NCBI GenBank assembly: GCA_045597845.1
Contig: JAZLKZ010000107.1
Span: 1 to 64,000 of the forward strand
DNA length: 64,000 bases
Direction of reading: 5' to 3'
From: Colimorpha sp045597845
GTDB lineage: Bacteria; Bacteroidota; Bacteroidia; Bacteroidales; P3
Shown here: piece after piece, positions 51,051-60,792 of the stretch
How positions within the stretch are numbered: the first letter of the stretch is position 1
How the letters are laid out: the number at the start of each line of letters is the position of its first letter
Notes under the pieces: model-generated
The model's input: only the letters and a program-made list of their open reading frames with translations
Told to the model about the DNA's origin: nothing
The model's database searches: none
Translations under genes and position numbers: made by a program

Positions 51051-53975
51051 TTAGTCACCGCCTGAAGCAGCCTGAACTGAGGTCCACGACGAACCGTCCA
51101 AAGAGAGCATACTACCATTGTAATCGCCCGTAAAGTCACAACTTGCTGCCGGATAATCAACATCTTCCGTATAGAAAGTCACCCACAAAGGTTGAGAGGC
51201 ACTGAGTGCGACGGGTGTATTGATATGGATGGTTTTCCAAGCATTTTCGTCAGCCGTTGCATAGGTTTGACTCTGCGTACAGGCAAGAGTCAAAGGTGCA
51301 GTCGAGCCACCTTGATAAATATTCAGTTGATAGGAGCCTGCCCCACTGCCAGGAACATAAAGCATCACATCGGTAAGGTAGTTACGTCCAGCCAAAGCAT
51401 TCGCCTCGAACTTGATACCCCAATAAAACTCAGATTGTGTACCAACAGAGGTGGCGAAGGTGCCATTGTCGTAATACAAAGTGTCGCCCCAAATAGAGGC
51501 AAAAGTAGCCGTATAGGTAGCGTTGCCCGTAACGGTGATCGTGCGCGGGTTTGTGGTGATGCCATCCTGCCACTGAACAAAACGATAGCCGCTGTTGGGC
51601 GTGGCATTCAAGGTAACAGAAGTTCCTTGCGGATAGGAACCGCCTCCTGACACAGAACCCATCGTATTGTCGTTCACTGCGGTAGTAATAGTATAGCTCG
51701 GCCCCGAAGCGGCGGTCAAGGAGATATCGTCGATTTTGAGCCAATACTGATCCGTGACGTTAAAATGGCGGAAAGCGATATGGACAGTTTGACCGGCATA
51801 GGCATCCAAGGAGACAGTTTTTTGTGTATAGGTCGCACCTTCAACAATTCCTTGATAGACAGCCGTGGTAAAATCCGTAGTTGAAGAACCTGTAGTAGAT
51901 ACGTAAACAGCGTAATATTCATCAGGATAGTCCGCATCTTGGGCTGCAGCATACCACGAAAGCGTCAATCCACTGGCAGGCACCACGATGGCGGGACTGA
52001 TCATCCAGTTGTCGGGTTGCAACGCTCCAACATCATTAACGTATGAAGCCGAAGCCATGAAATACTCGCCTCCGTGAGCATATTCCCAACCCACAATGAA
52101 CTCATCCGTCCAGCCATAGCCATCGCCATCGGAATCGACGAAGGTCCAACAGTCTACCGGATCATTCGATTCGAATCCCATTATATAAGGGAAAGTGGTG
52201 ATGTCAGAACACGGATTGTTTACACAAGGAGCATTCACGACATAGTTTCCCGAAGCCGAAGGATTACTTTGAGAGAAGACAACGTCAACTGAGGCTGAGG
52301 AATCGACCCCATTGAGAGAGCCCACATAAAAAGTACATTCGTCGTCGTAAGCGCCAGGGTTCCAAACGAACTGGACAGGTGCTGGACATACAGGGATGAT
52401 GTAGTAGGTTTGTACCCCCGTAGAAAGAGTATAGGTGCCATAGTCAAGTCCATCAAGCGACTGCACCGTCACACTGGCACCGTTCCAACCATCACCATAC
52501 GAATCCCTCAAAACAAGCATAATGTTACACATATCCGCAGTTGCGCAGCCCGACTGAGCGACATTGACCGTTGCCGTGTGTCCTCCATGGTTGACGGTAA
52601 CCACTGCAGTGCGTGTAGCACCCGTATTATTAGCTGACGCAGAGATGGTAAGGTTAGTCACGGCACCGCTACCACTTCCTGTAGCAGGAGAAATAGAGGC
52701 CCACGACTGACTGGACGAAGCCGTCCAAGAAGTGCTGATATTGGAGCAACTGGAGACGTGGACCGTTGCAGACCCGCCTTCTTGAGGAAGCGAGACTAAT
52801 TGTGGATCAACACGCAAGGACCCATCAGGCTCGATACCAAAAACCGCGCCATTGTTGAGGTTAAAAGTATAGGTGGCATTTCCTCCCGTTCCGCCAGGAT
52901 TGGGATTCAATGAGCCAATGGTATAATAGCCGTCACAGTAGCCACCCCATCCCCAGTTGAAATGGAACTGGTTGTTGTTATTATATCCATCGCACACAAA
53001 GCAGTGTCCGCCTGAAGTATCAGAACCAGAATAGATGACAGGATGAGAGAGATCAAGATCGGCACGCAACATGTCCAACCACTGAGTATCGGTATAGAAC
53101 TGCTTAAACTCGCCATGCAAAGTATTCTTATACTTGAAGTAAGTCTTGAGGGCGTTTTCGGCGGAAGGCAAGCTTTGACCATACTCGAACGTATAGGCAC
53201 CACTGCCCGATACACCATAGTCCATTTCAATAGCAACCCCGATATGATAGGTCAATGTTGCCACCGCTGTCTTCTGAGCGGTGGACGACGAAGCAGAGAG
53301 ACTATTGGGCATCTGAGACCAGTTATAGGTGGTGTTGGCGAAATCGGCACTCAAAGTTCCGTAAGTAGGGTGGACAAAAGAGTGGGAGCCGACACCCGAG
53401 CTGGGGTGGTTCCAATACTTCATTACTTGGGAGGTTGCCGTCGCCACGCAACCAGCCACTGCACGTTCGCCATACTCGCTGTCGTAGGGACAGAGGTCGT
53501 TGTAGTAGGGAGACTGGTTCCAAGTGGTTGTCAGCAAAGGCGACACCGTAGTAACCACTTGAGGCGCATTGTCGCGCTGAAGTTGTTCCCACTGTTGCTG
53601 CACAAAATCGGTAGCAGCGACATCATGCTCCTTCAAGTAGCGAATCTCGCGTTCATAGTCCCGCAGCCAAGCGGCAGCATTAACGGGCATGTTCTCGATA
53701 TCTATCGTGCTGTTAGTGGAATAACCCAAAACAGGGAGCGCACGGTCGTCTCCAGACACGATGACAAATCCTTTTCCCTCGGTGTTGACAAAGAGATACA
53801 ACTCCGTAAAGGGAGAACGAATCATCCTGAAATTTGCCGAATGACTATTGTCGGACAGGCTGTTCCAAAAAAGCTCAGCAACACTTTGTGCCTGCTTTTG
53901 TGATACGGGATTTGCCACAAGCGTTTCCGCAAAAAAACAGCACAACAAGGCTAAGAGTGTGAATGTCTTTTTCAT
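51051..53975 (-). CDS. C10 (streptopain-like) cysteine protease, sorting domain lost to a stop codon
   Basis: 974 residues. The signal peptide MKKTFTLLALLCCFFAETLVAN is followed by a Spi/propeptide-like segment (about 30-140), then the catalytic domain with Cys176 in AVAGCVATATSQVMKYW and His324 in SGGHCFVCDGY. Downstream are a BACON-type domain (SWTASSSQSWASISPATGS), a lectin/adhesion-like region, a choice-of-anchor J-like domain (FPYIMGFESND) and an InlB-like repeat. The TAA at 51051-51053 comes after SGGD, and the frame then runs straight on into more repeats and a T9SS domain. Without that domain the protease would not be exported by type IX secretion. Similar to Prevotella interpain and Porphyromonas PrtT. 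Confidence 0.9.
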   Translation of the reverse strand: MKKTFTLLALLCCFFAETLVANPVSQKQAQSVAELFWNSLSDNSHSANFRMIRSPFTELYLFVNTEGKGFVIVSGDDRALPVLGYSTNSTIDIENMPVNAAAWLRDYEREIRYLKEHDVAATDFVQQQWEQLQRDNAPQVVTTVSPLLTTTWNQSPYYNDLCPYDSEYGERAVAGCVATATSQVMKYWNHPSSGVGSHSFVHPTYGTLSADFANTTYNWSQMPNSLSASSSTAQKTAVATLTYHIGVAIEMDYGVSGSGAYTFEYGQSLPSAENALKTYFKYKNTLHGEFKQFYTDTQWLDMLRADLDLSHPVIYSGSDTSGGHCFVCDGYNNNNQFHFNWGWGGYCDGYYTIGSLNPNPGGTGGNATYTFNLNNGAVFGIEPDGSLRVDPQLVSLPQEGGSATVHVSSCSNISTSWTASSSQSWASISPATGSGSGAVTNLTISASANNTGATRTAVVTVNHGGHTATVNVAQSGCATADMCNIMLVLRDSYGDGWNGASVTVQSLDGLDYGTYTLSTGVQTYYIIPVCPAPVQFVWNPGAYDDECTFYVGSLNGVDSSASVDVVFSQSNPSASGNYVVNAPCVNNPCSDITTFPYIMGFESNDPVDCWTFVDSDGDGYGWTDEFIVGWEYAHGGEYFMASASYVNDVGALQPDNWMISPAIVVPASGLTLSWYAAAQDADYPDEYYAVYVSTTGSSTTDFTTAVYQGIVEGATYTQKTVSLDAYAGQTVHIAFRHFNVTDQYWLKIDDISLTAASGPSYTITTAVNDNTMGSVSGGGSYPQGTSVTLNATPNSGYRFVQWQDGITTNPRTITVTGNATYTATFASIWGDTLYYDNGTFATSVGTQSEFYWGIKFEANALAGRNYLTDVMLYVPGSGAGSYQLNIYQGGSTAPLTLACTQSQTYATADENAWKTIHINTPVALSASQPLWVTFYTEDVDYPAASCDFTGDYNGSMLSLDGSSWTSVQAASGGD

Positions 53976-54046
53976 AACAGTATTATAATTAGGTTATCCC
54001 CTATATCTGCAGTTGCGACGATAGGGGATATTGGGTTTTGCAATGA

Positions 54047-55435
54047 TTAAATCTCGGCAATCACCTGTTGCGCTAACTCGTTGGCTCGCGCTTCGGTATG
54101 TGCCTCGCTGTAGATACGGATAATAGGCTCGGTATTGGATTTGCGCAGATGTACCCAACCATCCTCAAAATCAATCTTCACGCCATCGATGGTGGTAACT
54201 TGGCAATTCTTGTCTTTTCCGTATTTTTCGGCAATCTTGCGCAGCAAGGCGTCAACGTCCATGTCGGGCGTAAGGTCTTTGCGGTTCTTTGAGATGATGT
54301 AGTCGGGATAGGTCTTGCGGAGTTCGCTGACTTTCATACCCTTCTTGGCAAGCAAGGTTAGGAACAAAGCCACACCTACGAGTGCGTCGCGACCTGCATG
54401 GAGGGCGGGATAGATAACGCCTCCATTGCCCTCGCCACCGATAACGGCATTGGTCTCACGCATCTTAGTGGTTACGTTTACCTCACCTACAGCGGCTGCC
54501 GAATAGCTGCAGCCTGCATAGCGAGCGGTAACATCACGCAATGCGCGGGAAGAAGAAAGGTTGGAAACAGTATTGCCCGGCGTGTGCGACAACACATAGT
54601 CGGCCACGCTAACAAGCGTATATTCCTCACCAAACATCTCACCCGTTTCGCACACCAAAGCCAAGCGGTCAACGTCGGGGTCAACCACGATGCCAAAATC
54701 GCAATGGTTGGCGGGAACAGCCTCGGCTATCTGGGTAAGATTCTGAGGAATAGGTTCCGGATTGTGGGCAAAATGGCCCGTAGGTTCGCAGTTGAGTTCC
54801 ACCACCTGATTTACGCCTAAAGCACGAAGCAGTCGAGGGATGGCGATACCGCCTGTGGAATTGACGGCATCAACAGCCACCTTGAAATTAGCTTTGCGAA
54901 TGGCATCCACATCCACTAAGGGGAGCTGGAGTACCAGTTCGATATGTCGGTCTATGGTGTTCAGGTCTTCGGTCACTTGGCCGAGGTCGTCCACTTCGGA
55001 ATACAAGATTTCGTTGCTTTCGGCAAGACGCAGCACCTCTTGACCCTCAGCGGCATCGATAAATTCCCCTTTCGCGTTAAGCAACTTCAAGGCATTCCAA
55101 TGCTTAGGGTTGTGCGAAGCGGTGATGATGATGCCGCCATCGGCATGCTTGTCAATCACAGTCATTTCGGTGGTAGGCGTAGTAGAAAGGCCTGTCTCTA
55201 TCACATTGATACCCATTCCTTGAAGCGTGCCCACAACCAAACGATCCACCATGGCTCCCGACAAACGGGCATCGCGACCTACTACAAGGGTAAGCGGTGT
55301 TTGGGAAGATTTATTGCGTTTGAGAAATGTTGCAAAAGCGGAAGTGAATTTCACCACATCGATGGGGCTGAGGCCTTCGCCGGGAACGCCGCCAATGGTA
55401 CCGCGAATACCCGAAATTGACTTAATAAGAGACAT
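54047..55435 (-). CDS. glmM: Phosphoglucosamine mutase
   Basis: 462 residues of the alpha-D-phosphohexomutase family: the phosphoserine loop TASHNP, the metal loop DPDVDRLAL and the sugar loop GEGNGGV. It converts glucosamine-6-phosphate to glucosamine-1-phosphate for cell wall synthesis. The phosphomannomutase role cannot be fully excluded, though the Bacteroidales orthologue is normally called GlmM. A possible promoter element (TATTTTTG, minus) is at 55513-55520. Confidence 0.88.
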   Translation of the reverse strand: MSLIKSISGIRGTIGGVPGEGLSPIDVVKFTSAFATFLKRNKSSQTPLTLVVGRDARLSGAMVDRLVVGTLQGMGINVIETGLSTTPTTEMTVIDKHADGGIIITASHNPKHWNALKLLNAKGEFIDAAEGQEVLRLAESNEILYSEVDDLGQVTEDLNTIDRHIELVLQLPLVDVDAIRKANFKVAVDAVNSTGGIAIPRLLRALGVNQVVELNCEPTGHFAHNPEPIPQNLTQIAEAVPANHCDFGIVVDPDVDRLALVCETGEMFGEEYTLVSVADYVLSHTPGNTVSNLSSSRALRDVTARYAGCSYSAAAVGEVNVTTKMRETNAVIGGEGNGGVIYPALHAGRDALVGVALFLTLLAKKGMKVSELRKTYPDYIISKNRKDLTPDMDVDALLRKIAEKYGKDKNCQVTTIDGVKIDFEDGWVHLRKSNTEPIIRIYSEAHTEARANELAQQVIAEI

Positions 55436-55512
55436 GACGATTAATAGAGTTAAGAATTATTGAGTTAAGAAATATAATCACCAGTGACCAGAGACCAGTC
55501 ACTAAAGTATTG

Positions 55513-55520
55513 CAAAAATA
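55513..55520 (-). promoter_or_regulatory. -7 element of glmM
   Basis: TATTTTTG on the minus strand, about 80 bp upstream of the glmM start. Confidence 0.4.
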
Positions 55521-55691
55521 CATATTATTTTTTATTTGGCGACCATCAAAAAAAAACGACATAATCGCGCCATTGACATACTCAAGATAAAACAATGCAA
55601 ATTATTTAGTTATACATAATCAACATTTCTATTTTGATTTATACTTATATACACTTTTCATTTTTCATTTTTTATTTTTCATTTATTTCTG

Positions 55692-55699
55692 TATCTTTG
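55692..55699 (+). promoter_or_regulatory. -7 element of the deoxynucleoside kinase gene
   Basis: TATCTTTG, 86 bp upstream of the ATG, preceded by a T-rich region. The rest of 55436-55784 holds no gene. Confidence 0.55.
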
Positions 55700-55784
55700 C
55701 TTATTTGAAAATATTATCCTATCATTGCTATACATCTCTATTTCAACAAGAAAAAGAGATGTTTGAGTAGTTAAAAGTAATATT

Positions 55785-56405
55785 ATGCACATCGCTATAG
55801 CAGGAAATATCGGATCAGGCAAGACAACCCTCACAAAATTGCTTGCACGTCACTATGGTTATCGAACCTTGTTCGAGAGTGTTGACAACAACCCTTATAT
55901 CAATAGTTTCTACGAAGATATGCGTCGTTGGTCGTTCAACATCCAAATCTACTTTCTCCACACCCGCGTAAGACAATTGTTGGAGCTGAGCAAAGAGTCC
56001 AACAACATCATACAAGACCGTACGCTTTACGAGGACGCATACATTTTTGCGCCTAACTTGCACGCTATGGGACTGATGAACACTCGCGACTTTGAGAACT
56101 ACCTGCAGACGTTTGAATTGATTTCTTCGTTCATACAGCCTCCCGACCTGCTCATATATCTCCGTGGCGAAGTGCCTTCGCTCATCAGGCAAATACAGCA
56201 TCGCGGCAGAGACTACGAAAGCGCCATTCGATTGGACTACCTCACCAGCCTCAACCAACGCTACGAGAACTGGATTGAGGGATACAACAAAGGCAAGCTG
56301 CTTATCATCGACATCGACGAGCTCAACTTTGCCGACAAGCCCGAAGACCTTGGCGTTGTAATCAACAAAATCGACGCCGAATTCAACAGTCTGTTCAGCG
56401 ATTGA
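55785..56405 (+). CDS. Deoxynucleoside kinase
   Basis: 206 residues: P-loop GNIGSGKTT at the N-terminus, the QDRTLYEDA motif (ERS-like) and the lid-like RGRDYE. It phosphorylates deoxyadenosine or related deoxynucleosides in salvage. Starts the core block dNK-kdsB-HU/SPOR-trmB. Confidence 0.92.
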   Translation: MHIAIAGNIGSGKTTLTKLLARHYGYRTLFESVDNNPYINSFYEDMRRWSFNIQIYFLHTRVRQLLELSKESNNIIQDRTLYEDAYIFAPNLHAMGLMNTRDFENYLQTFELISSFIQPPDLLIYLRGEVPSLIRQIQHRGRDYESAIRLDYLTSLNQRYENWIEGYNKGKLLIIDIDELNFADKPEDLGVVINKIDAEFNSLFSD

Positions 56406-56466
56406 TAATTGTTGGTTTTTCTGTTGATCAAACTTACGCTGCCTTAACTCATTAACTTCAATCCAA

Positions 56467-57234
56467 TTGAACACCCTTATCGTCATACCAGCCCGTTATG
56501 CCTCAACCCGCTTCCCCGGCAAGCCCTTGGCATTGCTTGGCGGCAAGCCCATTATCCAATGGGTGTGGGAACGCGTAAGCGCCATGCCCGTCGAGGCCGT
56601 GGTTGCCACCGACGACAGCCGCATTCTTGAAGCCGTGCAGACTTTTGGCGGCAAGGCTATTATGACACGCAGCGACCACCACAGCGGCACCGACCGTTGC
56701 GGCGAAGTATTCTTGGCCCTCGAAGCCCAAGGCAAACATTTCGACATCGTGGTGAACGTGCAAGGAGACGAGCCTTTTGTGAAACAAGAACAGCTGAAGC
56801 TGCTCATCGACAGTTTCGACAACCCCGACGTACAGATTGCCACGCTGAAAAAATGCATCAACAGCGACGAAGAACTCAGCTCGCCCAACAATGTCAAAGT
56901 GGTGGCAGGCATCCACGGCCGCGCACTATATTTCAGCCGCCAGCCCATTCCTTTCGTTCGCGGAGCTGCGTTCGGTAACTGGCGAGAAAAACAACAATAC
57001 TATAAACATATCGGCATCTACGCCTTCCGCACCGAAGTACTCAAGAAACTCATTCAACTTGCACAAAGCCAATTAGAAAAAAGCGAATCTCTGGAGCAAC
57101 TACGCTGGCTCGAAAACGGATTTTCCATCTATGTGAAAGAAACAGCCTTCGAGAATATCGGAATCGACACTCCCGACGACCTCGCCATAGCAGAACAGGC
57201 CTTGAAACAAAGCCATACCAACTCGTTATTTTGA
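56467..57234 (+). CDS. kdsB: 3-deoxy-manno-octulosonate cytidylyltransferase
   Basis: 255 residues, CMP-Kdo synthetase for LPS inner core. The N-terminal VIPARYASTRFPGKPL and the GDEPF and YFSRQPIPF motifs are diagnostic. The start is TTG (56467-56469); no ATG or GTG fits better. Confidence 0.95.
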   Translation: MNTLIVIPARYASTRFPGKPLALLGGKPIIQWVWERVSAMPVEAVVATDDSRILEAVQTFGGKAIMTRSDHHSGTDRCGEVFLALEAQGKHFDIVVNVQGDEPFVKQEQLKLLIDSFDNPDVQIATLKKCINSDEELSSPNNVKVVAGIHGRALYFSRQPIPFVRGAAFGNWREKQQYYKHIGIYAFRTEVLKKLIQLAQSQLEKSESLEQLRWLENGFSIYVKETAFENIGIDTPDDLAIAEQALKQSHTNSLF

Positions 57235-57250
57235 ATAAAACACACTCAAT

Positions 57251-59119
57251 ATGAATATTACAGACCTTATCGTAGATTTATTACAACAGGGAAAGAACGT
57301 TGAAATACCTGGCATTGGAACTTTGAGAACCGAGATGCAAGCAGCGCATCACGACCCCAGAACCCACACCTATTATCCTGCCCGCCGCGTAGTGGCCTAT
57401 TCCGACATTCAGAGTGGCAGCCACGACCTCATTGACGTCATCGCAAAGAAAGAATGCGTCAACGAGGAGATTGCAGAGATGATGTTGAAGAACTACGTTA
57501 GTGCATTGGACGGCAAACTGCAACGAGAAGGCTGTCATACCTTTGCCAACATCGGAACCTTGACCAAAAACGAGTCAGGATTTGGATTCTGTCCCGACAG
57601 CAACTTTGGCGTTGAGAAAAACAACATTGCAGAAAGGCCCATCGAACACATCAACACCTATGTTCCCAAGAAATCCGATCCTTTTGCAGCCTTTGAGAAA
57701 CCAGCAGAAACTCCTCAACCTGAGACGGAAAAACCCATTGATGCAGTTCCAGCTGTAGAAGAGGTTCCCACTCCCATAGCAGAACCCGAACCTGTTGTAG
57801 CAGCAGCCGAGCAAGAGGCAGCAACTCCCGCAGAAGAGCATCCCCAGACAGAGAAAACCGAAGTTGCGCCCGATTCCGTAGAGTGCGAACCAATCCAGGA
57901 AGAACCTAAAACCGCTAAAGTTGAAGCCGCATCTGAACCCTCACCCGAAACGTCAGAGCCATTGATGCAAGAGCCCATCTCCAATATAGAAGAGCCCGTT
58001 CTCGCAGAAACCGTGCAAAACAGCGAACCTCAGGCAACAGACTCAGCCGATGACACCAACGAGCTTTTGCAACAGCTCGACGCCATTCCCGATGCACCAA
58101 AGACCATAGAAAAAGAGGAGAAGAAAAAGAAGAAAGGTTGGTTGTGGTTGTTCATCATCCTGCTTCTTCTTTTAATTGGCGCCGGCGCATACTACTACTT
58201 CGTTTACCTGCTCTCGCAGCAACCCACAACGGCAATGGAACAAACCAAAGATTCTGTCGCCATTCAAGACACCGCCACACCCAATGCATTGCTTGGCACC
58301 GACAGTCTGACTCTTACCGAAACCACCGACAGCAACGCCCTCGCCAATGAAGATTCCGTCGCAAATACCGACGTTGAAAATATTCCCGTCACGGCTTCCA
58401 ACACCCACAAATGCGACCTTTTCTCAAACACCAACATCTTCACTTTCAACACCGATAGAATTGCATACTCGCAAGAAGAGATTGACAACTTGTCGGTAAA
58501 TGTGCGCAACTACCTGAACGACTATGTTGACAGCTACCTGAAAGCCGAAGGCTACGCCACCGCCAAGGACGTACTGATGGACAGCGTGGAACGCTACGCC
58601 AACAGACGCATCGGAGAGTTGCTCGACAACAACAAATACTGTGTGCAGAATTTCATTCCTTACAACGACTACACACACAACTTTGTAGAACCTTATCTAA
58701 AAGACGCCAAAGCCAGCAAGGCACGCACTACAGTCCAGACCGAAATCATGAACGTCAGCTATCTGGCTCCTACGCTCAACGGCATCATCGACGCACTGCA
58801 GCTTACGCCCGAAGCCGTGGCAAAACCCAAAACCACAGCCACCGCTCCCAAGCAAGCCGAGCCAAACTACGGCAACGTCAATTTCGCATCACAGAGCAAG
58901 AAAGGATTCGACATCATCGCAGGATTCTTCAAGAACAAGAGCGGCGCCGCAAAACTCACCCAAAACCTTAAAGCGCAAGGCTGCGACGCCTACATCATTT
59001 CCACCAGCAACGGACACTATGTCAGCATGGGAAGCACATCCAACCGCACCCAAGCCGATGCCATGTACAATCACATCAAATCGTGGTATTCCGGCGACGT
59101 AGTTATCAAGCAATGGTAA
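57251..59119 (+). CDS. HU-domain / SPOR-domain envelope protein
   Basis: 622 residues. The N-terminal about 130 residues are the HU-CCDC81-type pair (ITDLIVDLLQQGKNVEIPGIG, DGKLQREGCHTFANIGTL). Then come an acidic Pro/Glu-rich linker, a transmembrane helix at about 295-318 (WLWLFIILLLLLIGAG) and a C-terminal SPOR domain (FDIIAGFFKNKSGAAKL) that binds peptidoglycan stripped of stem peptides. Probably links nucleoid or cytoplasm to the division site. Confidence 0.9.
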   Translation: MNITDLIVDLLQQGKNVEIPGIGTLRTEMQAAHHDPRTHTYYPARRVVAYSDIQSGSHDLIDVIAKKECVNEEIAEMMLKNYVSALDGKLQREGCHTFANIGTLTKNESGFGFCPDSNFGVEKNNIAERPIEHINTYVPKKSDPFAAFEKPAETPQPETEKPIDAVPAVEEVPTPIAEPEPVVAAAEQEAATPAEEHPQTEKTEVAPDSVECEPIQEEPKTAKVEAASEPSPETSEPLMQEPISNIEEPVLAETVQNSEPQATDSADDTNELLQQLDAIPDAPKTIEKEEKKKKKGWLWLFIILLLLLIGAGAYYYFVYLLSQQPTTAMEQTKDSVAIQDTATPNALLGTDSLTLTETTDSNALANEDSVANTDVENIPVTASNTHKCDLFSNTNIFTFNTDRIAYSQEEIDNLSVNVRNYLNDYVDSYLKAEGYATAKDVLMDSVERYANRRIGELLDNNKYCVQNFIPYNDYTHNFVEPYLKDAKASKARTTVQTEIMNVSYLAPTLNGIIDALQLTPEAVAKPKTTATAPKQAEPNYGNVNFASQSKKGFDIIAGFFKNKSGAAKLTQNLKAQGCDAYIISTSNGHYVSMGSTSNRTQADAMYNHIKSWYSGDVVIKQW

Positions 59120-59162
59120 TTAGTGAATTGTGGCATCTTTATTAATTCTCCATTCATTAAGT

Positions 59163-59190
59163 TCCTAACTCCTAACTCTTAACTTCCCCA
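59163..59190 (+). repeat. Heptad array directly upstream of trmB
   Basis: Units TTCCTAA, CTCCTAA, CTCTTAA and CTTCCCC end one base before the trmB ATG. Confidence 0.7.
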
Positions 59191-59877
59191 ATGGGTCACC
59201 ACAAACTCGAACATTTCGCCGAAAACCTCACCTTCCCCAACCTGTTTCAAGTCTCTTATGAAATGCTGAAGCAGGAAGGCTTCGCCTTGCGCGGCCGCTG
59301 GGCCGAACATTTTGGCAACAACAACCCCATCACATTGGAACTGGGCTGTGGCAAAGGCGACTACACTGTGGCTTTGGCGCGCATACACCCCGACCGCAAC
59401 TACATCGGCGTAGATATCAAAGGTGCCCGCCTGTGGCGCGGCGCAAAGACCGCCCACGAAGACCACATGGACAACGTGGCGTTCATCCGCACCCGCATCG
59501 AGCTCATCGAACAGTTTTTCGCACCCGAAGAGGTCAGCGAGATTTGGATAACATTCCCCGACCCGCAACCCAAGAGGCCCAACAAGCGATTGACTTGCGA
59601 ACGTTTCCTTGGCTACTACAAGCACTTCCTCAAACCCGGAAATCCCATCCACCTCAAAACCGACTCGCAGGAATTGCACGAATACACCCGCGACGAAGTA
59701 ATTCCCGAAGGCCGCTACACGGTTGAATATGCCACCAACGACCTCTACGCCACTCCCGCCGAGGTTCATCCCGACATTCCCTGTCTGGTGGAGGCACAGA
59801 TGACGCAGACCTTCTACGAACGCATGTTCCTCGCCGAAGGCAAGCCCATCACCTATATCAAGTTCAGAATAAATTAA
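59191..59877 (+). CDS. trmB: tRNA (guanine-N7)-methyltransferase
   Basis: 228 residues; makes m7G46 in tRNA. The SAM motif is LELGCGKGDYTVALA, and the TrmB signature is WITFPDPQPK with the KTDSQ region. ATG follows the heptad array. Confidence 0.94.
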   Translation: MGHHKLEHFAENLTFPNLFQVSYEMLKQEGFALRGRWAEHFGNNNPITLELGCGKGDYTVALARIHPDRNYIGVDIKGARLWRGAKTAHEDHMDNVAFIRTRIELIEQFFAPEEVSEIWITFPDPQPKRPNKRLTCERFLGYYKHFLKPGNPIHLKTDSQELHEYTRDEVIPEGRYTVEYATNDLYATPAEVHPDIPCLVEAQMTQTFYERMFLAEGKPITYIKFRIN

Positions 59878-59907
59878 TCAAATAATAACAAATTAAATCA
59901 TCACATT

Positions 59908-60651
59908 ATGTCAGGACACAATAAATGGTCAAAGATTAAGAGAGCCAAAGGTGCAGCTGATGCAAAACGCTCCAAACAGTACTCCAAAATTTTGAAAGAA
60001 GTTGCCGTAGCCGTTCGCGAAAGCGGTCCCGATCCCGACAGCAACCCCCGTCTGCGTCTGCTCGTGCAGAATGCTCGTGGATGCAACATGCCCAAGGACA
60101 CCCTGATGCGTGCCATCAACAAGGCAAGCGACAAGGATGCAGCTGTTTTGCAGGAAATCACCTTCGAGTGCCACGCCAACCACGGCATCGCCCTCTTCAT
60201 CGAGTGTCTCTCCGACAACAATATGCGTACCGTTGCCAACGTACGTAGCATCATGAACAAGTTTGGCGGCACCATGGAAACCAACGGCAGCCTTAGCTTC
60301 CTCTTCACCCGCAAAGGCGTGTTCGTAATTCCCCGCAAACCCGAAATGGACGTCGAGGAACTTGAAATGAACCTTATCGACGGCGGTCTCGAAGAGATGG
60401 AAGTGGATGACGAATACCTCACCCTCTACACCGCTTACGAAGACTTCGGCAACATGGTCAAGATGCTCGAAGAGATGAAGATTGAGTGCGAAAGCGCAGA
60501 GCTCCAGCGCATTCCCAACACCACCCGCAGCATCGACGAAGACTCCATGCGCAAGGTATTGAAGGTCATCAGCATGCTCGAAGATGACGACGACGTTACC
60601 AACGTATTCCACGACATGGAAATCCCCGATGACTTCGAAGAAGAAGAATAG
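59908..60651 (+). CDS. yebC: YebC/PmpR family translation/transcription factor
   Basis: 247 residues. MSGHNKWSKIKRAKGAADAKR and the GPDPDSNPRLR motif are diagnostic. YebC proteins help ribosomes at proline-rich stretches or act as regulators. The C-terminus is acidic (DDFEEEE). A strong terminator follows. Confidence 0.95.
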   Translation: MSGHNKWSKIKRAKGAADAKRSKQYSKILKEVAVAVRESGPDPDSNPRLRLLVQNARGCNMPKDTLMRAINKASDKDAAVLQEITFECHANHGIALFIECLSDNNMRTVANVRSIMNKFGGTMETNGSLSFLFTRKGVFVIPRKPEMDVEELEMNLIDGGLEEMEVDDEYLTLYTAYEDFGNMVKMLEEMKIECESAELQRIPNTTRSIDEDSMRKVLKVISMLEDDDDVTNVFHDMEIPDDFEEEE

Positions 60652-60670
60652 TACATTGCTTCACACCAAT

Positions 60671-60707
60671 AGATAAAGTGTAGGGTTCCGCACTCTACAC
60701 TTTATCT
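60671..60707 (+). terminator. Terminator after yebC
   Basis: A perfect 13 bp stem AGATAAAGTGTAG / CTACACTTTATCT with an 11 nt loop. Confidence 0.85.
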
Positions 60708-60792
60708 TTATGTTGGATTAGCGACTAAAGTAATGTTGATTTTAAGGTTAAACTCCTAACTCTAAACTAATTTTCAATTCTCAATTAATTTA

